Shown here piece after piece: positions 10,201 through 22,348 of a stretch of DNA of 64,000 nucleotides. Within the stretch, counting starts at the first letter, position 1. The number at the start of each line of letters is the position of its first letter. The notes below the pieces were generated by a model that worked only from the letters and a program-made list of their open reading frames with translations, searched no databases and had not been told where the DNA came from. Source of the stretch: Humulus lupulus (Eukaryota; Streptophyta; Magnoliopsida; Rosales; Cannabaceae); the NCBI RefSeq assembly GCF_963169125.1, contig NC_084795.1, positions 189,384,214-189,448,213 on the forward strand. The letters are read 5' to 3'. Made by a program: the position numbers and the translations under genes.

Positions 10201-10979
10201 AGTTTCCCAAACCATTTCTTCTAATTTAGGCCTAAAATTAAATTTTAATAAAAAAATAATTAAAAGAAAAATGCCAGCAAATCCCCTAACCCAAAATAGC
10301 TATAGTCATCAAATTTTAATTTAAATGATTTAAAAAATAAATGGGAATAAAATCCTTCCCTTTCCCACTCCATTGCTGTCCACCACTCTCCTTTTTCCTC
10401 TTTTTTTTTTTTTAATTTCTTAATTAAATAAAATAAAAAGGAAATAATGTGTAGGAAAAACTATTGCCCGCTCACCATGCAACCATGCACATTCACACAC
10501 CCAATTGCTCATGTGCATCACTACTAACCATGCACTTTGGTGCATTCAACCAGAACTTATTTTACTTACAAATTAAATTAATTAATAAATAAAACAACTA
10601 ACTATTAAATTCACATAATTCCAACCAAACAATTCAAATAATTAAAATAAATTTCTAACTATTAACAATTATTAATAAAACAAAACACAAAATTTATTAA
10701 ACTTAAAAAAAATTGGTGCGGTTCACTACTACAAAAACACATTTTTAGGACACATTTTTAGGGCACTCACCTAGATGCAAGCCCTAAAATATAGCTCCTG
10801 GACTTTTTAGGGCTCGCGTTACGAGACCTTTAATAATTTCTTTTAGGGCTCGCAACGTGAGCCCTAAAAACTGATGCGTGTCCTAAAAGTTTGAATTTTT
10901 TTCTAAAAGTTTGAATAATTTTGTTTAACTAAAGTTTTATTATATATTAAATCACAAAGAAAAATAAAACAACAGACCA

Positions 10980-11012
<33 letters not shown>

Positions 11013-11514
11013 GAAACCCCACTGCCCAACCACGAATGGCGGCTCTCCAGCCACCCACCGCCTACACACGCCGGCCCACGGTGTTCCCCGGCCCCCAAAA
11101 CCCCCAGCCTTGAGAGCCCCTAGCCACATGCACCCCGTAGCCTAGTCGACGGAGCCTCCAAAATTTGGCAACCATGTGGGTTTCCGAAATGTTTTGGGCA
11201 TTTTCTGACAACCTCGAGCCACTCCAAACCAAATGACCACCTCCACTGCATTCCTTGTGCTTTGTGCTTCAAAACTCACTAAAGGATCGGACCAAACCAC
11301 CACCGTGGGGTGGTGGCGTCGCCATCATTGTCGGAGCTCCGATGAGAGCTTTGGCTACCATTTAATTTTTTAAAAATTAAAAATAAAACTTTTGCGAGCC
11401 CTAAAATCATTGCGAGTCCTAAAAAACCTCAGTTTTTAAGACTCTCAAATAGAGGACTCGCGGGGTGCGAGTCCTAAAAACATTTTTAGAAGCCTTTTTT
11501 GTAGTAGTGGTACA
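7203..11514 (-). repeat. Tekay-family LTR, probably solo, 5' end cut by Tat A
   Basis: Matches the Tekay F LTRs in the same text orientation: AAGTCCCACT, the ATACCCCCACGCCATACACAC block near 7318, GGGGTGAGCTAAAAGCCCAG and the GTGCATTCAACCA block near 10540. It ends TACA at 11514. It is about 3.5 kb without the MITE and lacks roughly the first 140-160 bases, which lie beyond Tat A. No polypurine tract or pol follows, so a solo LTR is most likely. It is AT-rich and noncoding; no gene is seen in 7203-10723. Confidence 0.8.
10724..11509. mobile_element. CACTA-like MITE, 786 bp
   Basis: Ends are inverted repeats: CACTACTACAAAAA at the left and TTTTTTGTAGTAGTG at the right. Flanking triplets are GTT and GTA, an imperfect 3-bp duplication. 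Subterminal copies of GCGAGYCCTAAAA occur in both orientations (near 10785, 10850, 11393 and 11464), as in CACTA elements. There is no transposase. The middle (about 11015-11340) is GC-rich against AT-rich flanks, preceded by a CT repeat at 10984-11010. Confidence 0.8.
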
Positions 11515-12140
11515 GCATTATGATAGAGGGGCCGAAGTATCTAATTATGTTACCAAATCCCTCAAATATCATTATTATGTTTATAAGTTTTATGATTAGT
11601 TAAGATATTGGGACACTTGTTATGCTCAATTATGTATTATTTTATGTTGTGACCTAGTCTATACTTCTGTATGTTTTGCTTCCTTAATAAGCATTTTAGA
11701 TCATCGATTACTATGTGTGTACATGTGAAGCTAACATTTAAGAACTTAGTGACAATGAGCTGGAAGGAATCTTGTCTGCATATGAATACTGTGGCCAAAC
11801 GATCTATTGGCTTAGTGGGGTTTCCTTAAGTTTGCCGCATCATGTTTTTAAGTCTTTTATGTACGCATTATGTTTTTAAGTAAGTCAAGAAGGCCATTTG
11901 GCCAAGTACTCTATTTTGAATCATTTAAAGACTGTTTTATTTTTAAATACTGAGATCTTAGAATCACACATTTTTAACTTTAGTTTTGCGATGTAAATGA
12001 TTTTATTATAATTATGCATGTACTTCTTTACAAATTTAATGCCAATTGTATGATAAGTTGAGCTTTTAGAGTGAGTTAACTACTACGAAAACACTATCGT
12101 TTTCTAGTGAGTCAACCATTAAGAATTTTGGGTCGTTACA
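11515..12140. other. Unassigned remnant ending GGGTCGTTACA
   Basis: Noncoding, AT-rich. Its right end (TTTTGGGTCGTTACA at 12126-12140) looks like the terminus of a TGTAACG-type LTR read from the other strand, but the body is not obviously related to the other copies here. The other end would lie left of the Tekay LTR, out of view. Confidence 0.4.
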
Positions 12141-12897
12141 TTAATATTTTATGGTGATTTGCTTATTTTGAGTATGAACTAACTCTTTTGAGGTTAAGGA
12201 TAGTGATGAGCCCTAACTTGTAGTGATACCCCAAATTGTTAATTTTAATTTATGCTTTCTCTTATTCAATTAAGATATATTTATTGCTAATTCTTGCTTG
12301 AGATCGATCAACATTAGTGAGATGCAAATTAAATTTAATTCCAGAAGGGTTGAGATTAGTGGATAGGCTTAGTTGATGCATGTTTAATAACCATGTTGTT
12401 ATTTAGTTAATATTATAAGAATATTGTATTAACCATGTAAATATACAAGATTGATGCTTGAAATTGTGTTCTTGAAATATGATTAGCATAGAAATATGTG
12501 GATTTAATTATGAGAACTTTAGCATGTGCATTTCGAAAGATGGCATGTACACTTGTTATGGAATCTTAGTTACAAGAGAAACTTTGCTGTGAACTTTGCT
12601 ACGACAATAAGTGTTGAAACACAAATTAAGCCATTATTCGTAGCTGTTTTCATAATTTTATTCATAAATTATCTATTTCCTTGATTTAGTTTTAATTGCT
12701 TATTTTATTTCCCTTATTTAGTTTTTAAATTCAAATTAATTAAATTATCTAAAATTGTTTGCAACCCAAATTGTCTAGTGTTAATTATTACAATATTTGC
12801 TTAAATAATCCCCGAGGAGACAAAAAAATTATTTTCATTATATTACTTGCTAGAGATTGTGTACACTTGCACAACATAAGAAAAATATATCGCAACA
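12141..12897 (+). repeat. Probable 5' LTR end of the Athila-like element
   Basis: AT-rich, without a gene. Its last part (AATCCCCGAGGAGAC near 12808, GTGTACACTTGCAC near 12860, TATCGCAACA at the end) has the wording typical of Athila LTR ends directly before the primer-binding site. The LTR start was not found. Confidence 0.55.
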
Positions 12898-12900
12898 AGT

Positions 12901-12920
12901 TTTTGGTGTTGTCACTGGGG
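12901..12920 (+). other. Degenerate primer-binding site of the Athila-like element
   Basis: TTTTGGTGTTGTCACTGGGG corresponds in position and pattern to the tRNA-Asp-type site known from Athila elements, with several C-to-T or G-to-A changes. Confidence 0.65.
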
Positions 12921-13027
12921 ATTGTTAAAAGTCATTTATTGTGAAAATCAAGTTTCTTACAATTTGGGTTATTTTTCATCTTTTCTTATTTGGGTGATTC
13001 TTGTGCAATTTTAGGTTTATTCTACTC

Positions 13028-13889
13028 ATGAACGAGAATCAAGAGCCTGAAGTACTTCTTCTTGATCTTGAAATTGATCTTACATTCAGACAATTATTAA
13101 GAGAACAAATAACCTAAGAGGAAGTAGTAGTGACAGATGCTGAGCAACGTGCTCTAGAGATAACAACTCAAGGGGAAAGGGTGCTGAAAATGTCGCAAAA
13201 GCTATTGTAATGGTCGGTGCTAGAGAGAGGGCCATAAGGGAGTATGCTATTCCCATGTTTAATGAGCTGAATCATGAAATTGTTAGGTTTGAAATTCAAG
13301 CAGCCCAATTGGAGTTGAAACCCGTGATGTTTCGGATGTTGCAAACGATGGGATAATTTAGTGGACTTCCCACAAATGATCCTCATCTACATCTTCGCTC
13401 ATTCTCGAAAGTAAGCGATTCCTTGAAGATACAAGGCATTATTGAGAAGGCCTTGAGGTTGAAATTGTTCCCTTTCTCTTTGACGGATAGAGCTAGAGCT
13501 TGGTTCAACACACTTCCTTCTGATTCGGTGTCCACATGGAATGATCTAGCGAAGAACTTTTTGATGAAGTATTTCCCTCCAACAAAAAATGCCAAGTTTC
13601 AGAATGAGATTTTTTTTTCTTTCAGTAATTGGAGGATGAATTTGTGTGTGATGCTTGGGAGAGATTCAAAGAATTATTGAGGAAGTGTCCCCACCATGGT
13701 ATTCTGCATTGTATTCAAATGGAGACTTTTTACAATGGTCTCAATGCTTTTACTCACATGGTTTTGGATGCTTCGGCTAATGGGGCTATTCTTTCTAAGT
13801 CCTACAATGAAGGATATGGAATTTTGGAGCGGATTGGAAATAATAATTACCAATGGTCTAACACAAGAGCTCTAATAAAAAGAAAGATA
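13028..13889 (+). pseudogene. Athila-like gag, N-terminal part, decayed
   Basis: Starts at ATG (MNENQEPEVLLLDLE). Recognisable Athila gag segments follow: REYAIPMF, FEIQAAQLELKPVM, FSGLPTNDPHLHLRSF, the gag core ALRLKLFPFSLTDRARAW and TLPSDSVSTWNDLAKNF, then AWERFKELLRKCPHHGI and MVLDASANGAILSKSYNEGY. Stops occur near 13117, 13207 and 13352, and a frameshift falls at a T-run near 13610-13640. The frame is cut at 13889-13894 by a solo LTR and resumes at 15576 with VHEVDALTTLTAQ. The product would have been the nucleocapsid/capsid polyprotein; it is not functional. Confidence 0.85.
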
Positions 13890-13894
13890 GTAGG

Positions 13895-15570
13895 TGTAAC
13901 GCCCCAACTCCAGGGACCGCTACAGTGCACATTGCAAACAGTGCTAAACTCGCTAATCGAGTCATTTGGCCATAAACGTGTAACTAAGTATAATTAGCGA
14001 TTTAGGGATTACAATTTTTGGTTAAGATATAACGTTTCACTAGAACGTTTACTGTATACATTGGGATCCCAAAAATATAATTTCAGAGTCTATTACAAGA
14101 AAATATTTACAACGGACCGTTCTAAGCGGCAAAACTGGGTTTAACCCTCGTTCCTCTTTCAAACCTCGCCCAAGTATTGGTCGAGCAGCTGCATATGTAC
14201 ACGTCATCACCTAAGCTCTCCAACTCAAGGATGGTCCAGCTTCCTTTTGCCTTTACCTGCACCACAAAGCACCCGTGAGCCGAAGCCCAGCAAGAAAACT
14301 CATATGCTCATGAACAGTCATATCATGATATCAAACATAGCTTTATTCATGCATGCAAATGAGTTCAAACAATGTTGGGGTATCCAGGATAAGAAATCCT
14401 GCCCTTCTAATTGGATGACTATCCAGTCAATCCTAATCAGATGAGTGTCTCAACACTTGAGGTTCTGGTAAACCATGCTGAGTGACCAACAAGCAAGTCA
14501 CTACGGGGCTCAGCACCCAAAGCCATGCATATGATGATCAAAATGATCATACATAGCTCATAGCTCTGATCAAATGAGTGAATATCACTTGAGGTTCTGG
14601 TAAACCATACTGAACCCCTGCCTCTAGCTTCATCGAACCAGGGTCGCGGCGCCCAAGAACAGGGCCGCGACCCAACTTCGGGGCAGCCATTTTCCTTCAT
14701 TTTTAACCTTTTAAAACCTCCCAAAAACATGTCTAAACAGTCCAAAATCATCAAATAAAAGTTCCCAAACTCCCCAATGGTCCAAAACCACCAAAACCTA
14801 AGGCTCAAACGAACTAAATACTCAACGATTCGCAAAATCCAATTCAAGCTTAAAAACTTTTAAAAACTTAAAACTTAAACTTGGATTACCTACGATTGAG
14901 TTGTTTCCAACTAAATCCTTCGGTTAATAAGCTTCTAATTCTCCTTAGGATTTCTATGCCTTGATCCTTGCTTGATTCCGAGTCCTAGAACTCAAGTTAT
15001 CTTTGAAAACGCAATCGGGAGACGAAAAGGGAACTTTTAGAGAGAGAGAACGTACATAATGTTCTTTTTATTTTCTTAAAAGGTTACTTCAAGCTTAAGT
15101 AGCTTCCAATAAAACCTAGTGCTCGGGGTCCCGAAAACACCCCCGGAGACATTATAGTCAAAACTTCCAGAATTTTCCCCTGATCTTACTAACTCCCAAT
15201 TTATCACCAAATATTAATTCCCATTACCCAATAACCCGGTAATGCTCTAAATACCCCTTGACTTAGTCCAAGTCAAGCTTAAATCCTGTTGTGATTTTCC
15301 CACTAGCTTACCTCCTAGGATCGTCTTGTGCTGGGTAACCCTGGCATAACCAAATAGTAACAAAGCACCACGCCCATTTCACATATATGCCAAAAATGCC
15401 CGAAATGGCCAAAATATGAAAATCACCCAATTAATCACAAATGGGTTCACATGCACATTTAATACACCTAAACATGCATATTATCATTAAATAGCATAAT
15501 AAAGCAATTATGGCCCTCCCAGCCTCCTAATCAAGGTCCTAAACCTTATTAGGGAATTTGGGGCATTACA
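13895..15570 (-). repeat. TGTAACG-type solo LTR, minus orientation (1676 bp)
   Basis: Begins TGTAACGCCCCAAC and ends GGGGCATTACA, flanked by GTAGG (13890-13894) and GCAGG (15571-15575), a 5-bp target duplication with one change. It contains the family's conserved block in reverse at about 14248-14290 (TTTACCTGCACCAC, GCACCCGTGAGC). It interrupts the Athila gag frame. ORFs inside it are not credible genes. Confidence 0.85.
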
Positions 15571-15876
15571 GCAGGTGTTCATGAAGTAGATGCTTTGACA
15601 ACTTTGACCGCTCAAGTTCCTTCCAATGTCGACCGTCAAAAGAATATGAGTATTGGGGGGGGGGGGGGGGGTAATCTACAACAAGCACCTATGGGGAAAG
15701 TAGCGGATGTTTCTAGTGTTTATCATGGAGATGGGCACACATTAGATAGTTGTCCTTCTAATCTCGTTTTGGTATGTTACTTGGGGAATCAAAATGTCAA
15801 TCAAAACATCCATATTCTAACTCTTACTATTCAGGTTGGAGGAAACATCTAAACTTTTCCTGGGGAGGTCAAGGAG
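15571..15876 (+). pseudogene. Athila-like gag, middle part with zinc-finger remnant
   Basis: Continues the gag frame after the solo LTR: AGVHEVDALTTLTAQVPSNV, then a 17-G run at 15655-15671, then VYHGDGHTLDSCPSNLVLVC, a degraded CCHC-type knuckle whose first cysteine is lost, and remnants of the NPGW..SWGGQG region in another frame. The sequence is cut at 15876 by the Tekay solo LTR; AGGAG at 15872-15876 is repeated at 31536-31540. Confidence 0.8.
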
Positions 15877-16245
15877 TGTAAAATGCCCTAGACTAACACT
15901 TTATAAAACATTTACATGTTCATAAACTTAAAGAAGAAAACCACTTATTATATGAAAATCCCAGTGGGGCTGTGGCATCCCAAATTTTCTAATAAGGTTT
16001 AGAGCCTTGATTAGCGTGTCGGGAGGGGAATAATTGATTTAATTATGTTAATATGTGAATTTGATGATGATGTGCTCAGGAATACATGTTTATGTGAATT
16101 AATTATGCATGTGGGCCCCATATGGCTTCTAGGGGCATAATTGTAATTTTAGCCCGTTGAGGGCATAAATGTAATACTTGTGAATATTGTGATCTTTACC
16201 GCGTGCGAATGGTGATATATCTGTGATGCGCGATCTGAGACAATC

Positions 16246-18399
16246 TGTAACGACCCAAATTCACTAATTAGGCTTAAGGGTCTTGATTAGTGTGCCTGGA
16301 GGGCATAACGGGAATTATGTGTGATTTTAATGATTAAGATGCATGACTATGATTTAAAGCATGTTATATGACTATGTGTATTATGTTATGTGATAATTAT
16401 GCTATATGATTTGTACCACGTGGGTGTGGTGATATCAATGTGATGCACGTGTCGAGACGGTCCTAGGAAGCTAGATAATGGTAGCTGGTGATTTGGTAAC
16501 TTGTGTAACTGTTAGTAACCATAGAGAGTAACAGGTTTTATTGGAAAAGTGGTAAAATTGTAAAGTTAGTAAAAGGACAAGTGTGCCCTTGAGGTTTAGT
16601 TAGAAAGGGATATTTGTGGAGGGATAAAGTGGTCTTTTGGCAGTCAATAGATGAGCTTCAGCTGAGAGGAAAAGTTAGTCACGTATAACACTTTGGGAAA
16701 TTGGTTTATGCTGAATTTTGGAGACCTAGAGATAGAGTAAGAGAAAAGGAGAAGAAGGAAGCTGAATTTGGCTCTTGGAAGGAGAATCAAGGGGTTTAGA
16801 GTTATCAAATCAAGCATAGGCCAAGAATACTCAGAGGTAAGGATTTATCTAAGATTTGTTTAAGTTTCAAGTCTGGTTTTTAGAGGATAAGCATGAATTG
16901 AAGCAAGTTGGTGGCTGGTTTTGCATGAATTCAGAGTTGGAATAATCAAAAGAGAAGGTGATTTGAAGCTAGAGTTGAGGAGAATTCAAGCTGGGTTCTT
17001 GACTGAGGTAAGAGTGTATCATGTTTAATTTTTGTAGCTGTTATGGTTTAAGAATCTAAAGGGGCTGGTTTACACTTTTCTCAAGCTTTGGCTCAAGGGT
17101 TTAAATATGAAATTTAAGTGTGAATTATGTGGGTGGTTGTGTAATTGAGCTAGATTATAATGTTTATAGGTTGTTGATTGGTCTATGTGGGGTTTTAAAT
17201 TGGTTTTGGGTATTAGGTATGAATTTGGGATGGTTTGGAGTGATTTAGGTTCGGGAAAAACGCAGGGAAAAAACCCAGATTTTTGGGCTCGCGAAGGAGC
17301 GCTGCGGCGCGGGGCTGTTTCTGGGCAGAGCAAGTTCTCTGACTTGCTGGGCGCCGCGGCTCTAACTTGCTTGGCGCCGCGGCCCTATAGGGCAGCGCCT
17401 CGGCGCTAGGCCAATTTCAGAACATGGGATTTTGCAATTTTGAGCCTTTGCTCCGGGGGTTCAGGGGATGTCTTCGGTGCATTGTTTTAGGGATTTGGGG
17501 AATTCCGAGAGTGTGGGATTGGTTCCGGGAAGTAGTTTTGGATTGATTAGTGACAAAGGATGTTTCATTTGTGTTGTGATTAAGTCTTTGGAGAGGCTCG
17601 GGGTAGAGGATTGTGCTCGCGGCTTCGAGGCATCGGGAACTAGTGAATTGAAAGGTAAGAAAACTGCACCCGGTTGTATGACTGAGATGAGACTAAGTGC
17701 TCCTGGGAATTGTGTCGTGTTAGTGTTGGTATTACGCCATGGGACATGTAAAAGCGGTCTAAGAGTACCGTACATGATATTAACGCACAGGGCGCAGATT
17801 GGCCACTGGTAGCCAAGGACAATGGGATAACAGAGGGAGCAGCTCGAGGGCGCTAGCCCTAGTTATCATTTGTGAACTGTGTATGTTATGAACTGATATG
17901 CCTAGTATGTGGAATACTTGTTTATACTGGCTGATGATATATCTGAGTTTATATGATGTGAGATGTTGACTTGTCTGTTAATTGTTCATGCTCTGTTGTT
18001 GTTGTGTTTTCATGCTGGGCCTTGGCTCACGGGTGCTATGTGGTGCAGGTAAAGGCAAGGGCAAGCTGGACCAAGCCTGAGGTGGAGAGCTCCGAGGTGG
18101 AATGTACATAGCCAGCGGTTCGACCGCCACGGTCGAGGAGTGGACCAGGACAGGGATCACCTAACTGCTTATTTTGCCTTAGTATGGTCGGTTGTTGTAC
18201 ATAAACCTTGTGTCTTTTGTAAATGGTCTTTGAACTTAACATTTTTGGGATCCCATGTAACAGATAATACTTTCTAATGAAAACGTGGCTTTTGAGACCA
18301 AAACGCTTTTAACCCTAGTTCCTTTATAAACACTTGATTAGCAGGTCTGGCACTTTATAAACACTCAGTGTAACGGTCTTGGCTATCCAGGGCGTTACA
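16246..18399 (+). repeat. TGTAACG-type solo LTR, inner copy (2154 bp)
   Basis: Begins TGTAACGACCCAAA and ends CAGGGCGTTACA, with flanks CAATC (16241-16245) and CAGTC (18400-18404). The host LTR sequence reads on across the join (GATCTGAGACAATC then CCTAGGAAGC). The conserved 45-bp block is at 18014-18060. Short ORFs here are not convincing genes. Confidence 0.88.
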
Positions 18400-19736
18400 C
18401 AGTCCTAGGAAGCAGTTTGTTAGAAAGTCACAACGGGGTCAAATACCCAGCTCGGGAGGAGCCTAGGGGTATTTTGGGTTTATAATATGAGCTTTGGATT
18501 TATTAAATATCGGGTAGTAATTTAGTAATGATTTGAGTCCGCGAGATTAACGGGGATTTTTAAGTATACTCGAGGACTTAGCGGGATGTGTTAAATGACT
18601 AAACTACCCTTGGTGATATTTGAGGACTTAGGTTAACTCAAGGGGCAATTAAGTCATTTTGGAAAATGGATATACTCAGTGGGAGTTGAGAATTCTAGAG
18701 GCATCTAGGCAAAACAGAGGAAAAAGAACAGAAATCTCTCTCAGCTCTCACCCACTCGATTTTCTCTCTCTCACCGTTGGGCTTGATTGTGAAGGATCCT
18801 AGGCCAGAGATTCAAGTATTCAGAAGTTTAGTTAAGATCAAGGGTAAGTTTCATAGTCAGTTCTCTATTGAATTTCTGCTGGAAATGTTAGATTAGTAAG
18901 CTGAATTGTGTTTTTGCTTGTGGATTATTGGAATGAAGTTTTGGCAAAGTTAAACTTAGGAATCTGTGGATTTAAGCTTGAAGCTGGGTTTGAAAGCATT
19001 TCAGGGTCAAATTCTAGCTTGAGGTAAGAATTCCATGCCTTTCTGAAGTTTATATTCTGGTGTGGTTTAAGTTTTCTGCAAGTTGGTTTAAACCATGTGA
19101 AGTGTGGTTTAAGTTTTTGTGAGTTTTAAACCACTTTGTGATTTTGGGTTTGATTGAGTGTTTGAGTTTGTTGCCGGTATTTCTGAGTTGCTATACTGGG
19201 CAAATTGGGACTTGGGTATACTTTGGTAGTGATTTGGATGAGTTTTGGTTCGAGAAAAATGTTGGGAAAAACCCAGTTTTCTAGGTTCGCGTATGAGCGC
19301 TGCGGCCCTGTTCTTCCGTGCTGCTACGCTGGGTTGAATCAGGACAGGGGAGCCCTGCTGGGCGTTGCGGCCCCTATAGGGCAGTGCTGCGGCGCTAGGC
19401 CATTTTTCAGGATAGGGGAATTTGTGTTTTTAGGGTTTTGGCTCAGGGGGCTCGGGAACGCTTCCGCCACCTTGTGTGGGGAAATGGGAGGTCCCAAGAG
19501 CACAGGATTGGTTTCGGGGTACAATTGTGAATTGGTTAGTAACAAGAGTGTTACTTGTGTGTTGTGACTAGGTTTTCAGCGAGGCTTGGGTTAGAGGACT
19601 GTGCTCGGGATTTCGGTGCTCAAGAAGCTCAGGACACAGGTAAGAGAACTATTTGTACCCGTAGAGCTATGTGGTGTGTTATACTGTGTGTATTGTTCAT
19701 GGTTTGCTATGTCATATATGTGAATGTGACTGATCG

Positions 19737-19896
19737 ACAAGAGCCGGGAGCGGCAAAAGCCAGGAGAGGCAAGAGCCGGGATCGACAAGAGCCGGAAGCG
19801 GCAAGAGCTGGGAGCGGAAAAAGCTAGGAGAGGCAAGAACCGGGAGCGGAAAAAACCGGGAGAGGCAAGAGCCGGGAGCGACAGAAACCGGGAGAG
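19737..19896. repeat. 16-bp minisatellite, ten units
   Basis: Ten consecutive 16-bp units of the type GCAAGAGCCGGGAGCG with scattered changes. The related LTR copy at 22349-24561 has only a short, irregular version at the corresponding place (about 23902-23945), so the array expanded in this copy. Confidence 0.92.
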
Positions 19897-22348
19897 GCAA
19901 GGGGCCAAGAACAGTGTTGAGCACGTGGAGTGTAAGCCGTTAGGGTGAGACCCTCCTCGGTGCAGACCGCGAACCTAGGGCTTGGAAAAGCACTTGGGAC
20001 GGCATGGCCGCTATGTGTTTGGCTTGTTGACTACTTTGTTATATGATGTTGTAACACTAAATTGTTGCGATATTATACTGCTAAGATGTTATGCTATTGT
20101 GTTTATGTGTTGATATGTTGTAATGATGCTATGTTGATGTACCTACGTGCTACGATATTGCTATGATGTGATGTTGTTGTGTTACTGTGCCATTGTGTAT
20201 TCTAATAACAATTTATAGGTGGTTTATTGCCTTGAATTAAGTGTTTGTTTGTTGGGATAAATTATAGTATGTTCTGCTTTAAGGTTCTCTTCCTAGGCCT
20301 TGGCTCACGGGTGCTTTGTGGTGCAGGTAAGGGCAAGGAAAACACCAAACAACCATGAGTTAGAGGGCATCGAGTGGTGTGTACATGTTTGGCCTATCTG
20401 GCCGCCATGGCTGGGGTATTGTGAGGAGCTGGTCATGAACATTGATTTTGTCGCCTAGGTCGACTGTAAAGTAACTTTTTGAGTTGTAAATATGTTTTTA
20501 AACGATATTTTTGGGATCCCAATGTAACCCTTTTCATGATCTAAAAGAACGACCGAATTTTTACACCGAAATCTTATTTAAACAAGTTTACATTTTAATT
20601 AACTACGCATTTTAACCTAAAACCTCGATTAGCGAGTGATTAGCATGTTTCAAACTCACTTAGTAACAGCTCTGGGGAAGTAGGGCGTTACAGGGGCCTT
20701 GCTAAAACATGCAAGTTGGGCCCAATAGTTTTAAAACAAAATAAAATTTCTCATGCAACGTTAAAAAAAATATAGTTCATGTCCCACTGATCATTTCTGA
20801 AACATTTAAAAATAAGACATAACATCGTTCTATAGAAATTGGCTTTAAGCTGATCGTTTGCTCGTCCATAGGATACCCCCACGCCATACACACCTTGATG
20901 TCGGAACTCCCCACATCACCACGCGTGCCATAGAGAAACCCTATTTGCTACCTAGATGGAAAAGTAAGGGGTGAGCTAAAAGCCCAGTAAGGAAGTACAA
21001 ATAACAAACAAAGAAAACACAACCAAACATAATCTTATCGTACGACTCTTACAACGTCATATACATACATCGTCATACATTGCACTTAACGTCATCATCA
21101 TACATCGTTATCATGCATTATATATCATAAACATATTCAAACATCCTCATCATAAACATTAGCATCATATCTTTGTGAACATGGCCCCCTATCTTGTCCA
21201 TGTCACATCTTGAGGTAAATAGGAGGCTCCGGTCCTTGAATAACCTCGATGCCTCCGCCCTATGAGTTACGTTTTTATATCCTTAGTAACTCGGGTTACT
21301 AAGTTACGTCTTAGATCCTTAGTAACCCTTTTGTTGTGTTGCGTTCAACACGCTAACAACCATTTACATGTCATACAACATACAGAAATACATGCAATTC
21401 AGTAGCATCAACACAAAAAAGGATATACATGATTCATCAAATTTCACCATATCAATTAACAACAACATTTCATACTTCCTATCACAAGGTATATCATCAT
21501 ACATAACATTTATCTTCATACAAACCAATCTTACCGTCCATAGCATAAATAAACAAATTTCCCTCTAACTTCCTTACCTCAGGTCCGAGCAAAGCAAAAA
21601 TTGAACAACTCCACAACAAGCCTATATCCATAATCAAATAGCAATTCTTTAGCATCACATAAAACTTTCTTGTGCCCAACTCACATATCCCATGTGTGCA
21701 TGGGCCATGCACACATGGTACAATTACACATAATTTCCAAGCATGAAAAGATTTCACATAAAATTACAAAAGAATAATGCAACTTCTACCTATTGCACAT
21801 GCATGGTTTTCAAGTAAAAATTATATGGTTGAAATTAGACATATTTTTTAATGTAAAAGTGCATTTTCATGCGGCATGCATACGTGGGAACGTTGTTAAA
21901 AAGTGACATTAAAAACGATAATTTCTACACGCTTATTTCTATCATTTTCAAAATAAAGATTTATAAATCATAATTTCTCACCATTATTTATTTCCTTTAA
22001 ATCCCTAAGTTGATTAAACCTCTTAAGATGTTATTTTTATTTCATAAAAATAATTTATTTAGCCATTTTCAAAAATATAATAAATTCATTTATTATTTTT
22101 AAATGGTATAGAAAATAAACAAAAACTTAAAATTATCTAAAGTACTTATAAATATCATGTTTCCCTAGAAAATATCACTTTATTTAAATTAATAAAATTA
22201 CAAGATTGATGTGAGAAAAATATAATTTTCTTGTATTATTTAAGACTTAATTTTATGTGATAATTAAATAATTAATTTTAATTTATTAAACTAAACTTTC
22301 AGCCACCATTTAATTTGTTTAAAAATCACAAGTGAATTAAATCTCAAT

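Larger units (their letters stand above)
15971..20692 (+). repeat. TGTAACG-type solo LTR, outer copy (about 2.56 kb without insert)
   Basis: Begins TGTGGCATCCCAAA and ends AGTAGGGCGTTACA. The flanks GGGGC at 15966-15970 and 20693-20697 are a perfect target duplication. It contains another solo LTR at 16246-18399. The conserved block GGCTCACGGGTGCT...GTGCAGGTAAGGGCAAGG is at about 20294-20338, and a 16-bp minisatellite is at 19737-19896. It sits in the Tekay solo LTR. Confidence 0.88.

Noticed and set aside
10947..11129. Minus-strand ORF in the CACTA-like MITE
   Set aside because: Its Arg-Glu repeat is a translation of the CT microsatellite; the rest has no recognisable motif.
17070..17822. 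ORFs on both strands in the 16246-18399 LTR
   Set aside because: Overlapping ORFs on both strands in a GC-richer LTR segment, not conserved as frames in the related copies.
19555..19924. Arg/Gly- and Ser/Leu-repeat ORFs over the minisatellite
   Set aside because: Produced by the 16-bp repeat, which is not a multiple of three and so cycles through frames by chance.
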